Assembly (NCBI RefSeq): GCF_029589055.1
Contig: NZ_JARQZP010000007.1
Coordinates: forward strand, 1,488,001 to 1,552,000
Source: Vibrio hannami
Lineage (GTDB): Bacteria; Pseudomonadota; Gammaproteobacteria; Enterobacterales; Vibrionaceae
Reading direction: 5' to 3'
Length of the DNA stretch: 64,000 nt
Both the position numbers and the translations under genes were made by a program. The notes under the pieces are model-generated. The model was given only the letters and a program-made list of their open reading frames with translations, searched no databases and had not been told where the DNA came from. This document shows positions 50,586 to 58,241 of the stretch, one piece after another (position 1 is the first letter of the stretch; every line of letters begins with the position of its first letter).

Positions 50586-51995
50586 CTATTGAGTAAAAGT
50601 TTTAGGCGCAATATCACTCCCACCAAGCGACTGATAAAGCTTTGCTTGAATCACAAACTGGTTGTATCTGTTTTCCAAAAACGAAGATTCAATACTGCGC
50701 CTAGATTCCATCGCTATAATCCAGTCAATCATGTCGCTAGCTCCGTATTGATATCTGCTGGAATATATGGCCTCTATCTCCTTGGCATTAGTGTATTGCT
50801 CTTTATATATCCCGCCTTTGTAACGATAGTGCTGTTTTGCGCTAAGCAGGTTCGCCGTCTCCTCCATTGCTGAATACACGGTATCTCTGTAGTTTATTAC
50901 CGCCATTTGATAATCGAGCTCAGAGATATTTTTGTTTAATTCCATCTCGTTCCATTCCAAAAAGGGTAAAACAAGCCCACTTCCCAATTTAGCTATAGGA
51001 TTTTCCAGTAATTCCAGTAAATCAGATGAAGAAGTACTCAGTGAACTGGTTAAGGTTAAAGTGGGCATATAACCTGCGTTTACTGAATCTGTTGTTGCAA
51101 GTGATGATTTCAGTGCGTACAGGGCAGCCTTGATATCTGGCCTGCGAAGTAATAGCTCTGAAGGTACTCCTGGTGCAATATCCGGCACTGGTAATGTGGA
51201 AAGTTGTTCGATATTAAAGCCAGATTCTTGTAACGGCTGATTTAACAGCATCGAAATCGAAAGTTTTGTCTCGGATAGCTCTTGCTGTAACTGGCTGAGC
51301 TGTACCCGCTGACCATATAGACTCTGTGTTGATTCGAGCACCTCTAATCGAGTTGCGGAGCCTGTATCAAACTTACGCCTGGTCAGTGTTGCGACTCTTT
51401 CAGTACCTTCGATGTTCTGTTCGGTTAGCGCGATCATTTGATTGAGATAACCTAATTTCCAATAAAGTGTTGCAGCGGTCACTGCAAGGCTCTGAGCTGT
51501 GCTTTCTCTGTCTTCGTAACTAGCCTTCGCATTCCAATCGTCCGCATCAGCTGCTGCATCAACACGCCCCCATAAATCCAGCTCATAGCTCAAGGATAAA
51601 CTGGAACTAAAACTGGTATCGGAAGAGTTATCATCTATATCATGTTCGAACGATGAAGTGTGTGAAAAGCCAAGTTCGGGTATTTTGTTGTTTTCACTCA
51701 ACCCGGCTTCCAGTCTTGCTTTTTTAAGAGTCAGCGTGGCTTTAGCCGGGTCACTATTTGACTGCAATACCTGCTCAATCAAGTCATCTAATTGTGGATC
51801 GTCAAACAACTCCCACCATTTATCCAGCTGCTCTACTGCCGTAGCTGACGTCTGTTGTGATTGAAGACGATCTTGAGACCAGTTTTCCGGGATTGCTAGT
51901 TCTGGCTGCTCAAAGTCACTACGCATAGTACTGCACCCAAAAAGCGATACTGAACAAAGCACCAAAGCTAAGGGGTTTTTTAATCTTGTTTTCAT
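50586..51995 (-). CDS. TolC-family outer membrane efflux lipoprotein (NodT/OprM type)
   Basis: 469 residues. Lipobox LFGC in LALVLCSVSLFGCSTMRSDF. Two outer-membrane-efflux-protein repeats: first (LDDLIEQVLQSNSDPAKATL, then long helices) and second (LLLRRPDIKAALYALKSSLA; DTVYSAMEETANLLSAKQHY). The middle AEAGYMPTLTLT-type strand appears as NAGYMPTLTLTSSL. It forms the outer duct for the MacAB-like pump encoded upstream, 15 bases away. Confidence 0.9.
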   Translation of the reverse strand: MKTRLKNPLALVLCSVSLFGCSTMRSDFEQPELAIPENWSQDRLQSQQTSATAVEQLDKWWELFDDPQLDDLIEQVLQSNSDPAKATLTLKKARLEAGLSENNKIPELGFSHTSSFEHDIDDNSSDTSFSSSLSLSYELDLWGRVDAAADADDWNAKASYEDRESTAQSLAVTAATLYWKLGYLNQMIALTEQNIEGTERVATLTRRKFDTGSATRLEVLESTQSLYGQRVQLSQLQQELSETKLSISMLLNQPLQESGFNIEQLSTLPVPDIAPGVPSELLLRRPDIKAALYALKSSLATTDSVNAGYMPTLTLTSSLSTSSSDLLELLENPIAKLGSGLVLPFLEWNEMELNKNISELDYQMAVINYRDTVYSAMEETANLLSAKQHYRYKGGIYKEQYTNAKEIEAIYSSRYQYGASDMIDWIIAMESRRSIESSFLENRYNQFVIQAKLYQSLGGSDIAPKTFTQ

Positions 51996-52010
51996 AATAT
52001 GTTCCTTACC

Positions 52011-53258
52011 CTAGTCTCTGGAAAGCGCATCAACAGGGTTTAACTTTGCGGCATTTCGTGCAGGAAGATAACCAAACAGCACACCAATTAATGTAGAACA
52101 GGCAAAAGCTGCAACGATAGAAGAAGCGGAGTAGATCATCTGAAACTCAGAGTTTGTGTAGGTAAAGACCATACCGACAAAGTAAGCAAGTGCGATACCC
52201 ATGGCTCCACCACAAAAACAGACCAAAACCGCCTCAATTAAAAACTGACGCATAATATCCGTCTGCCTAGCACCAACCGCCATCCGAATACCGATCTCCC
52301 TGGTTCGCTCTGTCACCGAAACCAGCATGATGTTCATCACGCCAATGCCGCCTACGACCAGTGAAATAAAAGCGATAGCAGAGATAAGCAATGTCATTGT
52401 CTCGGATGTTTTCTCTATGCTTTTACGCACGGTATCTGTGTTAATGGTAAAAAAATCGACGATACCGTGACGCATTGTTAGAAGACTGATAATCCCTTGT
52501 TCGGCGGCATCACTGGAGACATTATCCTCAATTCTTACCGTAATATCGCTCACGTAGTTTTGCCTAAAAATACGCCCGGACACTGTTGTGTAAGGTAGCC
52601 AGATATTCAGTTCTTCACTGTTATCAGACACACTTTCAATCGGGTCAGTGACCCCGATGACTCTAACTGGCAGGCGGCCAAGGAAAATAACACTGCCTAA
52701 TGCTTCACCGTCAGAAAAAAGCTCTTCTTTGGTGTTTGCATCGATAATAGCAACCTGCTCAAGCGAATCGACACTCTCCTCACCAAAGTACTGACCTTCG
52801 GCTAAGGTGTAACCCCGAACCCGGAAGTACTCTGTACCAACCCCCTGAACAGAGCCCGATACGGTTTCACTGGCATAACGGATAGCAACATTCGCCCGGA
52901 CAGTTGGCGTCACACTATCAACAAAAGGGAGCGTCTTAAGCGCGTTGGCATCTTCAGCAGTAAGCGTTCGAACCCGACCTGAACGGCGATCTCCGCGTCC
53001 GGTTCCGGGTTTTATCTCGATGGTGTTGGTCCCCATAGAAGCGATATTATCCAGAATTGCTTGCTGCGATCCTGTACCAAGGGCGACTACAGATACTACA
53101 GAAGCAATACCAATGATGATGCCAAGCATGGTCAGAAATGTACGCAGGCGGTGATTAGACATCGCCACCAATGCCATCTTCAAAGCTTCAAAATAACGGT
53201 TCCAATTAATTCCACGACGAGTGTTTGATTCCTCTGTCGAAACTTCTAGAATCAGCAT
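52011..53258 (-). CDS. MacB-type ABC transporter permease
   Basis: 415 residues, four membrane segments. N-terminal NHRLRTFLTMLGIIIGIASV, a large periplasmic domain (MacB_PCD) and the C-terminal FtsX-type core VGGIGVMNIMLVSVTERTRE-IGIRMAVGAR with AYFVGMVFTY and GYLPARNAAKLNPVDAL. Unlike E. coli MacB, the ATPase is a separate protein, as in many split MacB systems. ATG 53258 overlaps the ATPase gene by ~50 bases; the longer frame to 53312 is not needed. Confidence 0.9.
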   Translation of the reverse strand: MLILEVSTEESNTRRGINWNRYFEALKMALVAMSNHRLRTFLTMLGIIIGIASVVSVVALGTGSQQAILDNIASMGTNTIEIKPGTGRGDRRSGRVRTLTAEDANALKTLPFVDSVTPTVRANVAIRYASETVSGSVQGVGTEYFRVRGYTLAEGQYFGEESVDSLEQVAIIDANTKEELFSDGEALGSVIFLGRLPVRVIGVTDPIESVSDNSEELNIWLPYTTVSGRIFRQNYVSDITVRIEDNVSSDAAEQGIISLLTMRHGIVDFFTINTDTVRKSIEKTSETMTLLISAIAFISLVVGGIGVMNIMLVSVTERTREIGIRMAVGARQTDIMRQFLIEAVLVCFCGGAMGIALAYFVGMVFTYTNSEFQMIYSASSIVAAFACSTLIGVLFGYLPARNAAKLNPVDALSRD

Positions 53259-53967
53259 CCGAATGACTAGCCGCTTTCGCACAGTTCTTCTTGTCACCAA
53301 TGATTTCACCATCTTTCACCTCGATGATACGGTCAGCAAAGCTCGCGACATGTGGGTCGTGTGTCACTAAAATAATCGTGTGCCCATCGTGATGAAGCTC
53401 CTGAATCAGCTTCATCATTTCTTCGCCACTGCTACTATCTAACGCACCTGTAGGTTCATCAGCAAGAATGACATCACCACCATTAACCAGTGCTCGCGCG
53501 ACACTGACACGCTGTTGTTGCCCACCACTGAGCTGGCTTGGTTTATGGTCTAACCGGTCTTCCAGCCCAAGACGAGTTAGCAGCTTTATTGCTTTTTCCT
53601 GCCTAGAACTTTTGTCTTCATTGGCATATAGGGCCGGAACCTCTACATTTCCGACAGCGGTTAAATCACCCAACAAATGGTAACGCTGGAAAATAAACCC
53701 GAAGTGCTCACGCCTCAGTGCGGCTAGCTCATCCTCACTCATAGAGGAAGTATCTTGACCGTTGATGAAATAACGACCACTACTTGGCTTATCCAGGCAG
53801 CCGAGGATATTCATAAGGGTTGATTTACCAGAACCGGACGCGCCGATAATTGCCACCAGCTCTCCACGTTGTATTTCAAGATCGATATCTTTTAGAACCG
53901 TTAACTCCTGCTCTCCAGCGGCAAAAGATCGGGTGACGCTCTCGACTCTCAATAGTGTCTCACTCAT
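53206..53967 (-). CDS. MacB-type ABC transporter ATP-binding protein
   Basis: 253 residues, LolD/MacB-like ATPase. Walker A GASGSGKSTLMNILG, Q-loop FGFIFQRYHLLGDLT, signature LSGGQQQRVSVARAL, Walker B VILADEPTGALD and the H-loop VTHDP. It powers the permease encoded by the overlapping next gene. A 20-residue Ser/Asp-rich tail follows the ATPase core. It starts 4 bases after the MacA gene stop. Confidence 0.93.
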   Translation of the reverse strand: MSETLLRVESVTRSFAAGEQELTVLKDIDLEIQRGELVAIIGASGSGKSTLMNILGCLDKPSSGRYFINGQDTSSMSEDELAALRREHFGFIFQRYHLLGDLTAVGNVEVPALYANEDKSSRQEKAIKLLTRLGLEDRLDHKPSQLSGGQQQRVSVARALVNGGDVILADEPTGALDSSSGEEMMKLIQELHHDGHTIILVTHDPHVASFADRIIEVKDGEIIGDKKNCAKAASHSDADSRSFDRGIKHSSWN

Positions 53968-53971
53968 GCCA

Positions 53972-55213
53972 TCACCTCATACCTTTTCCCAGACCAGGTC
54001 CACCCCCGCCCGGCCCACCTTGTCTTGGTAAACCACTCGAACCGCTTAAGGAAAACCCTGAGCCTGACACTTCTTTGTTCATTGATTGACTAAGGACAAT
54101 CTCGTCACCATCGTTTAACCCAGACAGTACCTGAGCGTATATTTTGTTGTTGATCCCAACCTCAACATCACGGTACTCAACCTGTTCACCACTTTTCACC
54201 GGAACCTGATAAGCGGTGGCTGGGCCGGGTTTCTGAGTGAGTATCTGCGAAGGCACAAGCAGTGTGTTTTCTGCGCTTTCAAGAACAATAGATACCTGAG
54301 CGGTCATTCCTATGCGCAGTAACTTATCCGGGTTTTCTACATCAAACAGTGCATTAAAATAGATAGCTTCATCGTCACCGATTTTCAGATCACTGTCGTC
54401 ACCAGTAAGCAATGTCGGCCCAGGTTCAATGGCACGCAAGGTTCCACGAAATTTCTTTCCAGTAGACCCCAAAATGGTGAAATAGACTTCTTGTCCGGCT
54501 CTTATGTTGATGATATCTGCTTCCGAAACCTGTGCTTTTACGGTCATCACATCCAACTGAGCGAGTTCAATAATGCTTGGTGTGCCTTGGTTGTTGTTAA
54601 CCGTCTGCCCCTCTTCAACCGAGACATAAATCACGGTGCCATCAATCGGTGAATTAATGGTGGTATAACTAAGATCTAGCTTGGCATCGTCTACGCTAAT
54701 AAGCGACTTCTCCTTTTCCGCGCTCAGCTGTTCCAGCTCGGCACGATAGACCGCCAGTGTTGACTCAGCGGTATCATATTCCGACTGAGAAGTGGCACCA
54801 TCTGCCAGCATTTGTTTCTTTCGTTTAAATTCAGACAGAGCTCCTTTAATTTGAGCCTGCTTCGCACGGTATTGGGCATTGATACTCTTGAGGGAAGCCT
54901 CTGCTTCCTTCAGGGTGTTTTGTTGCGCCAAACTGTCGATTTGTGCAATGGAATCACCCTGCTCAATTTCATCGCCTAGCTGTACATCCAATTTTTCTAT
55001 CAACCCAGAAATCTGGGCACCAACACTAACCAGCTTTGACGGATATAACACCCCGTTTGTCAACACAACACTTTCAATATTGCCACGCCTAACAAAGTCG
55101 GTGACCAGTTGGGGTTGAGCCTGCTTAGCAAACGTAGAGTTATAACCAAAACCTGCAGCGACACCGCCAAGAATAAGACAGGCTATTAATGTATTTTTAA
55201 TGCTTTTTATCAT
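53972..55213 (-). CDS. MacA-like periplasmic adaptor (membrane fusion protein)
   Basis: 413 residues: one N-terminal membrane segment (TLIACLILGGVAAGFG), a lipoyl half (VSVGAQISGLIEKLDVQLGD), a long helical hairpin (TLKEAEASLKSINAQYRAKQ), then SYTTINSPIDGTVIYVSVEE-GQTV and a beta-barrel domain (IGMTAQVSIVLESAENTLLV). It connects the MacB-type permease to the TolC-like duct. A Gly-rich tail (RQGGPGGGGPGLGKG) is unusual. It overlaps the PEBP gene by 17 bases. Confidence 0.92.
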   Translation of the reverse strand: MIKSIKNTLIACLILGGVAAGFGYNSTFAKQAQPQLVTDFVRRGNIESVVLTNGVLYPSKLVSVGAQISGLIEKLDVQLGDEIEQGDSIAQIDSLAQQNTLKEAEASLKSINAQYRAKQAQIKGALSEFKRKKQMLADGATSQSEYDTAESTLAVYRAELEQLSAEKEKSLISVDDAKLDLSYTTINSPIDGTVIYVSVEEGQTVNNNQGTPSIIELAQLDVMTVKAQVSEADIINIRAGQEVYFTILGSTGKKFRGTLRAIEPGPTLLTGDDSDLKIGDDEAIYFNALFDVENPDKLLRIGMTAQVSIVLESAENTLLVPSQILTQKPGPATAYQVPVKSGEQVEYRDVEVGINNKIYAQVLSGLNDGDEIVLSQSMNKEVSGSGFSLSGSSGLPRQGGPGGGGPGLGKGMR

Positions 55214-55841
55214 TTAAGACTCTCTGTTTTCTTTCGAAGCTGACTGTTAGTGAGTCAGAAGCTAATACCACACCTTGCATTTTTTCCCTTAGAGTGGCTT
55301 CAGAAACGTTGTCCGTTTGTGCCAAAACTAATGGCTCAGAAAGCGCATAGAGATGAAAGGTATAGTCTTTTGGGCCTGGGCCTCTGGAACATGGTGGAGC
55401 ATATTCATTTTGATGGTTAACACCATTGCTGCCAGCTACTCCCACAGATTTCCCGGCTGGTGTACCCGAAACATCCACAGGAATGTTGTACATAGTCCAG
55501 TACCAATGAAGGCCATCCGGCTCATTTGGTTTTGGTGGCGGAGGTGGTGGTGTGTTTACTGCATTGCTGGAAGGCTCTGGCTTGTGTTCCTTTCTGTCCT
55601 TCGGTTTTGGTTTGGGACCTGGCTTATGATCCATAATGACAACCAATGACCGTGCACCGTCAGGTAAACCGCTCCAACTTAAAGGTGGTGAGATACTCTC
55701 ACCTTCGCAGGTAAACTGAACCGGATATTCACCGCCATCTGTAAATGCTGTGCTGGTCAGCGTAAGGGACTCGTTGGCCTGAGTTACCATTGGAGTCAAT
55801 AACATCAAACTTACAACGGGAACCATGATATTGGCGTTCAT
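55197..55841 (-). CDS. Secreted YbhB/YbcL (PEBP) family protein with Pro-rich insert
   Basis: 214 residues. Signal peptide (MVPVVSLMLLTPMVTQANES). PEBP fold: EYPVQFTCEGESISPPLSWS, RSLVVIMDH, then after an insert DGLHWYWTMYNIPVDVSGTP and YAPPCSRGPGPKDYTFHLYA-L. The insert of about 35 residues (KPGPKPKPKDRKEHKPEPSS, then a run of six Pro) replaces the short D-P-D-A-P loop found in YbhB. PEBP proteins bind phospholipid or phosphate headgroups. First gene before the MacA-like gene; overlap shows one operon. Confidence 0.85.
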   Translation of the reverse strand: MNANIMVPVVSLMLLTPMVTQANESLTLTSTAFTDGGEYPVQFTCEGESISPPLSWSGLPDGARSLVVIMDHKPGPKPKPKDRKEHKPEPSSNAVNTPPPPPPKPNEPDGLHWYWTMYNIPVDVSGTPAGKSVGVAGSNGVNHQNEYAPPCSRGPGPKDYTFHLYALSEPLVLAQTDNVSEATLREKMQGVVLASDSLTVSFERKQRVLNDKKH

Positions 55842-55918
55842 AAGCTCAATCTCCTTATCGATAAATAATAACTATCTGGTGAGTTACTTTCAGTCTATCG
55901 ATTAGGAGCTGGCTATGT

Positions 55919-55934
55919 ATGACAATGCTGTCAT
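55919..55934. promoter_or_regulatory. Operator candidate upstream of the PEBP-macAB operon
   Basis: ATGACA-ATGC-TGTCAT, a perfect inverted repeat 78 bases upstream of the PEBP gene, at the 3' end of the sensor kinase gene. The same repeat with a different centre lies upstream of the response regulator gene (58091-58106). OmpR-type regulators usually bind direct repeats, but inverted forms occur; binding is inferred from the shared motif. Confidence 0.55.
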
Positions 55935-57334
55935 TTAACGATTGGAAGAAATAACCGCATAGTTACGATATCTGCCTGGCTAGGTTCCAGAATGAGGTCA
56001 CCGCCATGAGCCCGGGCAATTTCACGAGCCAGACCTAACCCCAAACCGCTACCGGATATACCTTGGGTGTGCTCCAATTCGCCACGATAGAATCGTTCGA
56101 AAAGTTGCTCTCTGACCTGTTCTGACATTGGTTGACAAAAGTTGCTTATCACCACCTCTATGGCGGAATCACTTCGGTTGGCGCTAATGGTGACGCCTTT
56201 CTCTTGAAGGCTATAACGCATTGCATTAGTCAGAAGGTTATTAAACAATTGCCTCAACAAAACGGTATCTGCCTTAAGAATTAATCCCTGTTCAATCGAG
56301 CATTCCAGTACCAACTCTTCCGAGAATAACTCCATATCGGCAGTAAGTTCTTCTAGCAACTCAGTCAAGTTTATTGCTTCGAGGTGAAGCGCCATAGAAC
56401 CGGCATCAGCCTGTGACAGGAGCAGCAGTTTGCGAGTGATTGCAGACAAATGACCGACTTCATCCAAAATGGCATTGAGGTCAACTTGAGATGAGTCTTC
56501 AGTAATAACCGCCTGTTCAAGTTTCCCTCTCAGAACAGTAAGCGGTGTTTTCAGTTCATGAGCGGCATCTGCGGTAAAACGCGAGGTTTGCTGAAAGCTC
56601 TCTTCAAGTCGATCCAGCATTGTGTTGTATGCGTCGATTAACACCTTGAACTCTTTGTCTTCTTTATACTCAGGCAGACGGTGGCTCAGATCTTTTTGTG
56701 TCACTTTACTCATCGACTTTTGCAGTCGATCTATCGGCCTGATGGTATTGGTCGCAATAAACCATGCACCCAGAATACTGAGTAGCAAGGAGAAGGGAAT
56801 GACAAAGATAAGCGCAGTTTGTAGAGTTTCTCTCAATTCGCTGGTTGTTGCTTCTACATCGACAGCAACAAGGCTTTCTGCTTCAGGGGCTGAAAAATAA
56901 CTGGCCCGCCACTCACTACTATCATGTTCGAAGGAGATAAACTCACAGCGACGACTGGGTTGATTATCATCTTTTGATGCTAATGCAGCTGTATCGTTAT
57001 CACTTCGTTCAAATTTATTTATCAGTCGCTGAGGTTCAGAGCCATCCGATTTCATCAGGATGTCACTGTCACTAGATTGAACCAGCAGCATCAGCTGGCT
57101 GGGAGAACTGATACGAAGCTTATCTACCAGGTCATTAATCGGACGGTTGCCTACGAGTTCAAACTTATCCAGACCTTGTCGCGGCACCATTCGTTTTGCT
57201 TCCATACAGAGGCGAAAATCAAGGTGCTCATGCTCTACCTTCATAATGCGAGACCAGCCTAAAGTGATCACTATAGAGAGCACCACACAGACAGTAAAAA
57301 TTGATATGGAAAAAATACGGGTGAGAAAAGACAT
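55931..57334 (-). CDS. Two-component sensor histidine kinase
   Basis: 467 residues. Two membrane segments (ISIFTVCVVLSIVITLGWSR and ALIFVIPFSLLLSILGAWFI) flank a ~140-residue periplasmic sensor region, then HAMP, HisKA with the phospho-accepting His in FTADAAHELKTPLTVLRGKL, N box QLFNNLLTNAMRYS and G box GISGSGLGLGLAREI. It resembles QseC/CusS/CarS kinases. It follows the response regulator gene by 9 bases. The signal is unknown; MacAB-linked systems often respond to envelope-active compounds. Confidence 0.92.
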   Translation of the reverse strand: MSFLTRIFSISIFTVCVVLSIVITLGWSRIMKVEHEHLDFRLCMEAKRMVPRQGLDKFELVGNRPINDLVDKLRISSPSQLMLLVQSSDSDILMKSDGSEPQRLINKFERSDNDTAALASKDDNQPSRRCEFISFEHDSSEWRASYFSAPEAESLVAVDVEATTSELRETLQTALIFVIPFSLLLSILGAWFIATNTIRPIDRLQKSMSKVTQKDLSHRLPEYKEDKEFKVLIDAYNTMLDRLEESFQQTSRFTADAAHELKTPLTVLRGKLEQAVITEDSSQVDLNAILDEVGHLSAITRKLLLLSQADAGSMALHLEAINLTELLEELTADMELFSEELVLECSIEQGLILKADTVLLRQLFNNLLTNAMRYSLQEKGVTISANRSDSAIEVVISNFCQPMSEQVREQLFERFYRGELEHTQGISGSGLGLGLAREIARAHGGDLILEPSQADIVTMRLFLPIVK

Positions 57335-57343
57335 AGGATTACC

Positions 57344-58027
57344 TTACCGGGGACTCAATCGATAACCCGTGCCACGGACAGACTCAATTGCACCAACCAT
57401 TTTTCCGGCGCTCTCCAAAGAAGCCATCTTACGGCGAATTCGTTTGATGCAAACATCGACAACATTAGTACAAGGATCAAAATCATATCCCCACACGTGC
57501 TCTAAAAGCTGCCCTCGGGTAAAAACCTGATTCGGAGAACGCATCAGATACTCTAGCAGAGTAAATTCCCGGCTAGTGAGCTCTATAGATTGTTCATTAC
57601 AATTGAGACTTCGACTAATACAATCCAGTTGCAGTGAACCTACCTTAACCACATGTTGCTGAGTACCTTCACGCCGCCTTAGCAACGCATGGATTCGGGC
57701 AATTAACTCTTCGACATAGAATGGCTTTGCCAGGTAATCATCGGCTCCCAATTCGAGCCCCTGCACTCGATCACCCAGTTCATTACGAGCGGTAAGCAAG
57801 ATAACCGGAGTATCAATACCTGATTGGCGAAGAGAGCGAAGGATATCCAACCCGTCACGCCCCGGGAGCATGATATCGAGGACAATTGCATCATGGTTGT
57901 TTTGGCATGCAACCTCATAGCCCTGATTGCCATCAGCACAGTGAGTAACACTCATATTTTTTGCACGCAAACCTTCGCACACAAAATCTGCGATTTTCTG
58001 TTCATCTTCAACAAGTAAAATGTTCAT
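57344..58027 (-). CDS. OmpR-family response regulator
   Basis: 227 residues. Receiver domain (MNILLVEDEQKIADFVCEGL, phospho-acceptor Asp in HDAIVLDIMLPGRDGLDILR, conserved Lys in DDYLAKPFYVEEL) and a winged-helix DNA-binding domain (LTSREFTLLEYLMRSPNQVF, NVVDVCIKRIRRKM). ATG at 58027 fits the family start (the frame extends to 58048). It is cotranscribed with the kinase gene. The palindrome about 65 bases upstream suggests autoregulation. Confidence 0.93.
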   Translation of the reverse strand: MNILLVEDEQKIADFVCEGLRAKNMSVTHCADGNQGYEVACQNNHDAIVLDIMLPGRDGLDILRSLRQSGIDTPVILLTARNELGDRVQGLELGADDYLAKPFYVEELIARIHALLRRREGTQQHVVKVGSLQLDCISRSLNCNEQSIELTSREFTLLEYLMRSPNQVFTRGQLLEHVWGYDFDPCTNVVDVCIKRIRRKMASLESAGKMVGAIESVRGTGYRLSPR

Positions 58028-58090
58028 AGAGCTCAATCCTCTGACCAATACTGAAAGTATGTCATTGGAAGCTCAAGACTCGCAACAAGT

Positions 58091-58106
58091 ATGACAAATT
58101 TGTCAT
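58091..58106. promoter_or_regulatory. Operator candidate upstream of the response regulator gene
   Basis: ATGACA-AATT-TGTCAT, a perfect 16-base palindrome centred 72 bases upstream of the response regulator start. It has the same half-sites and spacing as the one before the PEBP-macAB operon (55919-55934). An extra TGTCAT half-site lies at about 58061-58066. Confidence 0.6.
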
Positions 58107-58192
58107 TTTTGAGTATTTAACAAATAGAAGCTCTAGTGTGTCACTAGACAGAATGGGGAAAATTCTAACGTAAGATATAAGCCGAACAAAAA

Positions 58193-58212
58193 AAGGGAGC
58201 TTTCGCTCCCTT
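58193..58212 (-). terminator. Terminator of the torCA operon
   Basis: Stem AAGGGAGC / GCTCCCTT with a GAAA tetraloop on the minus strand, followed by TTTTTTT. It lies 30 bases past the torA stop. A textbook rho-independent terminator. Confidence 0.85.
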
Positions 58213-58241
58213 GAAACACCTGAGAAAATCTCAGCTAGCCA

